Below, one piece after another: positions 60,101-64,000 of a stretch of DNA of 64,000 nt (positions are counted from its first letter, which is position 1; each line of letters begins with the position of its first letter). The stretch spans positions 186,001 through 250,000 of the forward strand of contig JASANH010001723.1 in the NCBI GenBank assembly GCA_030248295.1. Reading direction: 5' to 3'. Both the position numbers and the translations under genes were made by a program. This DNA comes from Mesodorylaimus sp. YZB2_4 (Eukaryota > Nematoda > Enoplea > Dorylaimida > Dorylaimidae). The notes beneath the pieces were generated by a model. It saw only the letters and a list, made by a program, of their open reading frames with translations. It had not been told where the DNA came from and did not search any database.

Positions 60101-63100
60101 ATTCCGATTTCCATTTAGGTCATCTAGCAATCACTGGTCATCACAACTTTTAGCTGGTTTCACACAGAATCTTCCAATCCTCCTTACAACGAACAATGTA
60201 AGGAGAAACCGCAGTGAAGGCAGTGACTTACCATGTGATGACAGGCAACGGGTATCCGCTAACTTTCAAGCACATTTTAGCCGACGACTCGTGCAACGTC
60301 CGGAAGCCGTACTGAGTGCGCGTAACGCGCGCTCCTTGCATCTCCAAAGTTCCAGTAGTGGCTGAAACAAATTCAAAATCCATCAAGATTTTTGCTTTTT
60401 CGTTAAATATCCAAACAAGCGACCATCAAACGACGACGCCTTCAGCTACTCCACCAACTTACACTCGGTGCCAAACCCAACCAGGTTAAGGACCAAAGCA
60501 AACACAACCAACCGGAAACGACCCTCCAACCCGGCTTATGAGCCGCTTTCGACCGGCCTCTTTTTCTCTCAAACACTCACGTCCAACATTGCCGTTTGTT
60601 TTTTCGTGTAATGCAACTTACTCATTCCTTCCGAGCTGCTCGCTAAGCTTTGCGTCGAAGCTGATGGCGATATGGCCGGTGGGCTCTTTGGTTTCTTTCT
60701 CGGTGGCCCTTCTTCCGGACCTAGAACACAGAACAGCGCATTACCATACTCTCACGTCCAATCAGTATTTCCCAAATCCCAGTCTCGCAACGCCTCTTCT
60801 TTACCAGCCAACGAACTCTTCCTCGATTGACTCGAGTATTCAGAGAATTCGCTTTTCACATCCGACAAATCGACAAATTCCGTCATGGTCTCCGTTTCGT
60901 CTTCGGGTTCCACAATGTTGGCTGGGCAAAGGGCAAAGACCAATTAAAACCAATTATACTTACACCAAGTGCTATCGACCAGCTCGATGCCCCAGTCTCC
61001 TTCCACGTGCAATTCCAACAAGTACCAGCTAGTCATTTTCGATTCGAAAATTCGCAATTTATACTTTCACAAAATGCACAAAGAACATAAAATTATTACA
61101 ATGACGACGATGTGTTTGAGCGCGCGTGCGTACACCAATTTCTATTTACACGACAAAGTCACACGACGATCCTGATTCTACTGTTCGATGCAGATATCTT
61201 CGACGAAAACCGAAGGGGAAAGAATAGAAAAGAAAAATAGAAGAAATCGTTTCGCCACGACCAATCAATCGATTATCGGAAGCCGCTTCGAAATCGATTC
61301 ACGATGCGAGCACGAGATCACATGGGCGGCGCAGAGTGTCTCATCTTTGCCACCATAGCCTCGGAATGAAATATTCCAGCATGTCTCGTGCGTAGAAACT
61401 TATCGAATCAATGAAAGGACTAAGAAAAGGAAAAGCGCCAGTCTGGCGCCCACCAAAGCCAGCAGCCGGCCGGACCCGGGGAAACTGCTTCGAGCAATAA
61501 GCACCGATCAGCAACTACGTTCCAACCAGCCGAGGGGGTTCGGGTGCGCCACCGACGAAGGTAAGCTATGCAAGCAAGATGGAGATGGGCGGTGCTAGCC
61601 CCGGGGCCAAGGTATACTAGCTTATACCGCGAACTAAAATCACAGGGGACACGAACAACCTCTTCGTTTCTGAAAGACGAAAAAGCACCTTTTCACAACT
61701 AGGCCAATACAGGGTATAGTGCACGGCTGGGGTACATTTTTAACTTTCAAAACGATGAAACGAACACCGAGTCGGCAATCGCGCGGAAACCGTAGGCCGT
61801 TTGCGTCGAAAGCGAGAAGCCTGAGCCAACCACGTCTGATTAAGAGAACGGAGAATTTGAGCTCGTGCGTTAAGAATGACGAAAACGCGTTCCGCTTCTC
61901 CATGTCAAACGTCGAAGAGTTGACTTCTTCTCTTTTCTTTGGAGCCGCCTTTTCTTTCCTCCACTAGCGAAACTCAGTCCTACTCAAAACCCGAAGCATC
62001 TTATGACGAATGCGAGCCATCATTTCAGAAGCTTGCACACTACCAAGTCTCTCAATCTTAACGCGAAAACATTGCTACGAGTGACAAGCATGACCATCCT
62101 GTGCTCGAATCCCTGCCAACATGTAACAAGCCACATACACGAATCCCTGCCCAAAGAATCACTCCCCACCAGCTAAATTAAAGTATTTTCTTCCGGCATG
62201 ACTCCACAGCAAAGTTTTACGCGCCTCGGAAGCATCACGCCACGTGTTACAATACATAGTTCCACCTGATCGCGAAACAAGCGGAGCAGAAAGAGTGAAG
62301 AGCGCTTTATCTTTTCTGATCCCACATAAGCTTCACTGAAACACTGACTAGCGCGTTGTGCAAATCCAGGCCTGGATTTCAAACCGGCAGACCACAGCAG
62401 CACACCCCTGTTGGGCCGGCCAGGACACAGAACCCTTCCTCTCGACCCCCCCCCCCACCTCAGGTCCAGCAGGAAGAAAGAAAAGGAAGCAAAAGCGGTC
62501 AAATTGTATGTGGGCAGGACCAAGCCCTGGCCTCCAAGCACCGGCCAATTGTCCAGCCAGCCTACATTACTCTATGTAAACTCATACAACTCACTCACTG
62601 GACTCGACCCAAACCTGACCTGTCTCACACGCGATCAGATCAGGCTTAGGCGATCTGATCTGATCTCTACCCCCTGCCTCCTCCCCCCCCCCCAAAAAAA
62701 AAACCCAGCCGACCTTGCCCATTCTTGACACAGATGATGCGTCACTCTTCAGTTTCTGGCCGGAACACCAACCTGATCATGCATTAAACGATAAGGAACA
62801 CGACTACAACTAAAATCACCAGCAGATCCTACAGCCTGGTGAAAACTCCTCAATTCCGTAAACCGCTACTGTAGAAGTTGGTCAAGCTTACTCGCGATCA
62901 GTCACCAGAAACCACCATCAGCTCGCCATTTGCATAAGCAGTTAAAAACCACGAGACTACCGAAAGCTGGAATCAAAGAAACCCATTTCCACTCGCAAAA
63001 ACGCAGTACTCACAAATTTTAAACATCTGGAACGATCAAAGCCTATCGACACTCCAGAAAAATCTAACCTGCTCATTCAACTGCGAAAGTGGCCCGGAAA

Positions 63101-63953
63101 ACATACTTGCCGCCATTAGATTAACAGAAGTTTTAAAAAAACCACATCAATCAAGAATGCATCTACTGCTTCAATTTTTTCGCTCTCTCGCTATCCTGCT
63201 AACCGAAACCGAATAATTCCACACAAAAAAGCGTTCTGCATTTGAAAATGTTCTACGCTTCAAATGGAGCAGGTAATCGATTTTACAAATCGACGAAAAA
63301 ATCAAACGATAAAAACGTAATACTCGCCGAGAAGTCAGGTGCTTCTTGGAGTCTCGATAAAGCTGCAGCCAGAAGCACAGCATCTGGCTAAGTAATTTAT
63401 GGACGTGCTAAAGTCACAAAAAACTTTGTTGTATCGAACGGACAAACTATGACCAGCTGGTACTTGACTGGGGCATTCAATTTGGTGCACCAGAGCGTAA
63501 ATCCTTGCAAAAACATGAATTTCGCGGGCATCGATTATCGAAGTCGATAGCGCTCCCTCATTACACATAGAATTGGTACTTACCTAAACCCTCCTTGGCC
63601 TCAGACACTTCCTTAACCCAGGCCTGTTTCGCAAATTCTGCTTGTGTTTTATCGATCGGTTGCAAATAGTAAGTATTCGAGGATGGGTCAGTCGGTGTGA
63701 ATATAATCATATCGCCATCCTCATTGATCTCGTATTTATCCAGCTGAAACAGAAGATATATTTCGCATCAACAACACATTTCTGAACTATCACTATCCCT
63801 CACCCTAATCGTTCCAACGTGTTTGAACTCTGGTAACTCTTCCGGATCTTCAGGATCTTGCCTTTCGGTAAATACCAGTCTCGATTTGAACAAGAAAACG
63901 TAGCGTAAGTTCCCATCGCCCGATTTGTCTCCTTCCCATACACGAAATTGTTC
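28883..63953 (-). CDS. unc-89: UNC-89/obscurin giant muscle scaffold (partial, N-terminus off window)
   Basis: One gene fills the right half of the window. In coding order it has a PH domain, a linker, about 53 Ig (I-set) domains, FN3, two Ig domains, kinase 1, a linker, Ig, FN3 and kinase 2, ending at TAA 28883-28885. This is the architecture of C. elegans UNC-89-B (SH3-DH-PH, 53 Ig, two FN3, two kinases), so SH3 and DH should lie beyond 64000. UNC-89 organises the M-line of body-wall muscle sarcomeres and signals through Rho GTPase exchange. Most introns are 50-100 bases; many Ig domains are cut at the same place, after the Trp of the VKW motif, and others are whole single exons. Long introns lie at 61.06-63.58 kb, 35.88-37.36 kb and 34.13-35.68 kb. 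My Ig count, about 56, could be off by one or two. Confidence 0.95.
30200..30837 (-). CDS. unc-89: unc-89 second FN3 domain and pre-kinase-2 segment
   Basis: FN3 is split by an intron: first half from 30837 (DAPDRTSRPDVELASDTEVF, ITWEAPAPRSGSDILGYKLE), second half from about 30653 (EEWTCPWFVVSDN to YQFKVTPRNTYGWGEPS). After another intron, a 75-residue linker runs to FQLESEIFR. The last junction is unusual: the only phase that keeps the kinase open uses the donor AG|GCGAGT at 30199, a GC-AG intron of 60 bases joined to 30139. Confidence 0.85.
30899..32573 (-). CDS. unc-89: unc-89 inter-kinase linker and Ig domain 56
   Basis: A 1.3-kb exon (32573-31256) encodes a mostly disordered linker rich in Glu, Ser, Pro and Arg, with segments such as SDISEEGSMISEEVASK and DRYRKPARPLTDFDVPYPAY. 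It is followed after a 66-base intron (31255-31190) by an Ig domain (31189-30899) starting HSPIFQTRLKDTMFAEEGQ, with Cys in TFQCTV, Trp in EIVWFH and DAGTYKCVAKN. In C. elegans the region between the kinases binds muscle partners such as SCPL-1 and LIM proteins; no specific binding motif was identified here. Confidence 0.88.
32694..35874 (-). CDS. unc-89: unc-89 protein kinase domain 1
   Basis: Exons: 35874-35677, 34133-33995, 33943-33771, 33710-33684, 33026-32874, 32817-32694. The domain resembles titin/MLCK-type kinases. Seen: Lys in KFLAKIM (ATP lysine), Glu in the QNEIDLW helix C, catalytic loop HLDLKPEN, LTDFGLSR, GAPEFVSPE, DMWSVGVLAYV and a final HPWVQ. The glycine-rich loop is degenerate: the equivalent stretch reads DPRFTVHRVTE with no GxGxxG. 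Catalytic and magnesium-binding residues are thus intact but the nucleotide lid is altered, so activity is uncertain. It may act mainly as a scaffold, as proposed for UNC-89 kinase 1. The intron between its first two exons is about 1.5 kb. Confidence 0.9.
35878..37360 (-). other. long intron before kinase 1, with a G-rich run
   Basis: This 1.48-kb interval contains no exon that I could support. On the plus strand a run of about 13 G, an A and six more G lies at about 35940-35959 (a C run in the transcript). In C. elegans the corresponding interval carries a promoter for kinase-only UNC-89 forms; whether it does here cannot be read from the sequence. Confidence 0.5.
37352..37357 (-). terminator. 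poly(A) signal AATAAA for the short unc-89 form
   Basis: AATAAA on the minus strand lies five bases after the alternative TGA. Use of this signal would remove the donor's downstream intron and kinase exons. The very short 3' UTR it implies is compatible with nematode genes. Confidence 0.65.
37361..38400 (-). CDS. unc-89: unc-89 Ig domains 54-55 and pre-kinase tail, with alternative stop
   Basis: Two Ig domains, split by short introns, are followed by an AEPSGFEHVELPPRKKPVLL tail ending in an acidic EFYEVEEEEVQK. At the end of this tail the minus strand reads AAAAGTGAGCCAATAAA. Used as coding sequence, the frame stops at TGA 37361-37363 and AATAAA (37352-37357) follows five bases later. Used as a donor (GT at 37364-37363), the exon ends at 37365 in phase 2 and joins kinase 1 at 35874 in frame. 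Either outcome gives a sensible protein: a kinase-less form and a kinase form, as known for UNC-89-A and -B in C. elegans. Confidence 0.88.
38410..38900 (-). CDS. unc-89: unc-89 first FN3 domain
   Basis: A fibronectin type III domain follows the long Ig array, starting near PSPPDRGPFIAEVTGHYLTL. It has the strand-B Trp (LSWIPTRRPPP), a strand-C YIVEMRELPDKEW, and the conserved F-strand YQFRVRAENIYGISEPS. It ends with a Pro-rich segment before the donor near 38473. In UNC-89 the first FN3 lies at this place before the last Ig domains ahead of kinase 1. Confidence 0.9.
38930..43900 (-). CDS. unc-89: unc-89 Ig domains 43 to 53
   Basis: About eleven I-set domains, better conserved individually and less like one another than the preceding block. 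Most restore the Cys pair (for example TVECYVDAKPRAQIKW then LYKCVATNDLG, and VVFECLPYGNPFPVVKW then FYRCVASNEFG). Ig52 and Ig53 are preceded by Glu/Arg/Ala-rich helical-looking linkers (VEARRREAEKRLQPP). The intron between the halves of Ig50 (about 40875-40416) is longer than usual and contains a C run and a 30-bp tandem repeat. Neighbouring introns are 50-90 bases. Confidence 0.88.
40469..40612. repeat. C tract and 30-bp tandem repeat in an unc-89 intron
   Basis: A run of C residues (about 40471-40485) is followed by about four imperfect copies of a 30-base unit. The units contain GTGCGCAATCACTGAATTT and end in a TTTTTGG-type junction, covering about 40494-40612. The copies differ by several substitutions. 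The repeat sits within an intron of Ig50 and has no coding capacity. Confidence 0.75.
43975..47945 (-). CDS. unc-89: unc-89 Ig domains 33 to 42, KPKTVKWY block
   Basis: About ten domains share an unusually uniform strand-C motif, VSGKPKTVKWYKNG or a close variant, a strand-E pattern HYRLTISDVTKDDEATYKVE, and Val/Phe in place of the first Cys. The strand-F Cys is also replaced, by Val (TYKVEA), so the intradomain disulphide pair is absent. Several are preceded by a repeated linker containing EATLTIVKGLEDQ. Introns cut most of them directly after the Trp. The uniformity points to the most recent expansion in the array. One intron here carries a tRNA-like insert (46606-46697). Confidence 0.88.
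46606..46697 (+). repeat. tRNA-like sequence, probably a short SINE, in an unc-89 intron
   Basis: The plus strand reads TGGCCTAGCGATCAAGGC (box-A-like, with a possible GCCT/AGGC D-stem), and 50 bases further on GGGTTCGACTC (box B), followed by an A run (TAAAAAAATG). The acceptor stem does not pair properly, so this is not a working tRNA gene. The pol III promoter pair and A tail fit a short tRNA-derived SINE or a retroposed tRNA pseudogene. It differs from the SINE family at 463 and 23376 and lies antisense to unc-89. Confidence 0.6.
47955..55470 (-). CDS. unc-89: unc-89 Ig domains 14 to 32
   Basis: This is a run of about 19 I-set domains, typically one domain per exon with short introns. 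The recurrent pattern is APEF...L..., GETAVLECxVxGxPxPxVKW, LKDGKEIKP, DxGxYxCEAxNxxGxA. Most have both the core Cys pair and the strand-C Trp. Between consecutive domains are 10-20-residue Glu/Val-rich linkers such as EEKEVPPGSEVAPEF. A few domains (for example near 52.6, 50.3, 49.4 and 48.9 kb) are divided by an intron after the Trp. The similarity between neighbours suggests serial tandem duplication. Confidence 0.9.
55530..56607 (-). CDS. unc-89: unc-89 Ig domains 11 to 13 with acidic linker
   Basis: The remainder of Ig11 (YVNGRKLEESQNVKVY), Ig12 (starting PPDFTEWLSNVNAKEGATI, split by introns) and Ig13 (starting APKFITKIKDVKVRKGQQA) are encoded here. Between Ig12 and Ig13, at about 56020-55910, an acidic linker rich in Glu/Ser/Asp (SEHSELEAMLYSERDEAGSE) interrupts the regular array. 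Ig13 has a longer C'-E region (RPGEGNAQLHQ) than its neighbours. Strand-F motifs such as DSGLYTC are intact. Confidence 0.85.
56608..58863 (-). CDS. unc-89: unc-89 large exon: Ig domains 4 to 11 with K/E-rich linker
   Basis: One open stretch of about 2.25 kb encodes the end of Ig4, complete Ig5-Ig10 and the start of Ig11, without introns. Between Ig7 and Ig8 (about 57840-57730) sits a strongly charged run made of repeated KxEEQKK / KVEEEKK units. A second Lys/Glu/Val-rich linker lies at about 57440-57340. In titin and UNC-89 such charged segments behave as extensible spacers. Many of these Ig domains use the pattern ELNGKExK, GEIxCxxEN and lack the first Cys. The frame closes with VLLGEPV followed by a donor. 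Confidence 0.9.
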   Translation of the reverse strand: MEILKVTSDLVGEIECHAENDNGSAVSAASLSIIGQAPAPETSSVSRAPIIKQEFSDITVNVGDNLRLTLTTEGDEETPLVRWLLNGKELKPGNGVKMTSNTDEGRHELVVDNVTKQLAGTIECVVENETGSSSCKAKVTVTEGERPPTFKAGLPEELPVETGQSVKIQVNVDSKQAAKVTWLLNGKDVKNMPDHFRVTQDSKDIFNLEILDVTTDLSGEIECRLETVGGKASSKMKLMVSEPQPTIYVEKGLPESVTIKEGESLKLEMKIHSESGVKKSGWELNGNEIKESSNVKTTSQTEKGTFTLSVQKVTSEFSGTLVCKVENKEGESTESKTEISVESKKTEEKKVEEQKKTEETKKVEEQKKVEEEKKKETKPVIKTEPPKEIKTVVGESLEIVVVTDTQAEAKVTWQLNGKDMKESENVKKVTDKTTGKQVLQVSEVTSDMSGEITCKIENEQGAVTAKTKVTVEKKPEPPEKKPKLMEEETKVVVEEQMEVTVVEEKRVVTGEQPKVLTELKDVLISPGDPLKLELSVSGDPAPKVTWALNGKEIVETTDIKITSTPDGTHTLEIQKAKPDFTGKIVCKVENEVGSTEATCQVAVVRRRAQAKPEFQSKIPPISVAEGDTLRVRVLITGDPDPRVKWYINDRIVVETEDTQLLSENGVYTMEIQGASTEMIGTLKCVAYNSRGEITSTAPITVTQKIPVEFEQFLCDATCREGDTLKLKAVLLGEPVSHGWAVMNVGLTGSFL
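58864..59765 (-). CDS. unc-89: unc-89 Ig domains 2 to 4 (first half)
   Basis: Ig2 (starting PPKFVTKLKDVEIAEGGSAT, about 59755) and Ig3 (starting VAPEFQQVIEDKTVDEGDT) show the I-set signature: a strand-B Phe/Val-Cys or substitute, Trp in EVTWV, and a DAGLYS or FDGEVTC strand-F motif. Ig4 begins AYEPSFEQELVDKKVREGES and continues into the next exon at about 58950. Introns sit at 59341-59288 and 59000-58948. Several domains here carry Val, Phe or Leu where the first Cys would be. Confidence 0.85.
59835..61060 (-). CDS. unc-89: unc-89 post-PH linker and first Ig domain
   Basis: Exons near 61060-60960 (with MTSWYLLELHVEGDWGIEL) and 60907-60806 (acidic and Ser-rich), then 60722-60629 (Pro/Lys/Ser-rich, PEEGPPRKKPKSPP), link PH to the Ig array. 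The first Ig domain starts at about 60363 (RVTRTQYGFRTLHESSAKM) and is split into three pieces by introns at about 60231-60065 and 59951-59894. It ends near 59830. Low complexity in the linker suggests a flexible hinge. The acceptor of the first of these exons is uncertain (AAG at about 61061). Confidence 0.8.
61061..63583 (-). other. long unc-89 intron with C-rich tracts
   Basis: This 2.5-kb non-coding interval lies between the PH exons and the next unc-89 exon. It contains homopolymer-rich runs on the plus strand (C tracts near 62449-62457 and 62686-62693, the latter followed by an A tract) and a perfect 11-bp inverted repeat at 62633-62665. It could hold an internal promoter, because the next exon has an in-frame ATG. 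No exon was recognised in it. Confidence 0.5.
63584..63953 (-). CDS. unc-89: unc-89 PH-domain exons
   Basis: Two exons, 63953-63804 and 63743-63584, encode the end of a pleckstrin-homology domain: EQFRVWEGDKSGDGNLRYVF, FKSRLVFTERQD, then the last strand and helix with TYYLQPIDKTQAEFAKQAW. The final helix Trp is the near-invariant PH tryptophan. In UNC-89 this PH follows a DH (RhoGEF) domain. The first strand(s) of the domain lie beyond the right edge. The exon ends LG before a GTAAGT donor. Confidence 0.88.
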
Positions 63954-64000
63954 CTGAAATGAGATGGTGACACTTACTTAAAATGAAGGAGCATACTGGG

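Noticed and set aside
1..64000. CRISPR arrays, bacterial-type operons and ribosomal RNA genes
   Set aside because: No spaced repeats, polycistronic layout or rRNA-like sequence was seen; the intron-rich genes show eukaryotic nuclear DNA.

Overview
The window is animal nuclear DNA, almost certainly from a nematode. Genes are split into many small exons by introns, mostly of about 50-100 bp, that end in TTTCAG or TTTTAG. The gene set also points to nematodes: a cuticlin with a ZP domain, furin site and C-terminal anchor, a Wnt, a globin, and a very large obscurin of the UNC-89 type. Species cannot be read from the sequence. Several of the models below were assembled exon by exon; the cuticlin, CFAP97-like, ankyrin and Wnt models each give an exon total divisible by three with compatible phases at every junction.

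Layout. 450-7478: a tRNA-derived SINE interrupted by a Ty3/gypsy LTR retrotransposon on the minus strand (LTRs 477-680 and 6850-7048); both insertions still show target-site duplications. 7858-10056 (-): ten-exon cuticlin. 11049-11976 (-): four-exon gene resembling the Hemingway/CFAP97 family. 12154-12760 (-): wreck of a Tc1/mariner-type transposon. 14510-15087 (-): weak candidate gene of unknown function. 15827-18078 (+): six-exon ankyrin-repeat gene resembling ANKRD33. 18951-21542 (-): eight-exon Wnt of 399 residues. 23376-23809 (+): second copy of the SINE. 24790-26733 (-): single-exon globin with a very long low-complexity N-terminal extension.

28883 to the right edge (-): one enormous gene, the unc-89/obscurin homologue. 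The window enters it inside the PH domain (63584-63953). Reading leftward there is a linker, about 53 immunoglobulin (Ig) domains, an FN3 domain, two more Ig domains, kinase 1, a long linker, one Ig domain, an FN3 domain and kinase 2. The order matches C. elegans UNC-89, a sarcomeric M-line scaffold. At 37359-37365 the splice donor leading to kinase 1 overlaps a stop codon that is followed at once by AATAAA, so the gene is built to make a kinase-less form (ending at 37361) and a kinase-bearing form. Both kinase domains carry damaged signature residues, in different places.

The remaining genes have no operon-like relation to one another. They are spaced by 1-3 kb of non-coding DNA, noted below. 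The most interesting points are the two-level nested insertion at the left end, the stop/donor/poly(A) overlap in unc-89, its GC-AG intron, the complementary kinase degeneration, the globin extension and the Pro/Ala-rich insert in the cuticlin ZP domain. I did not find a convincing wholly new system.
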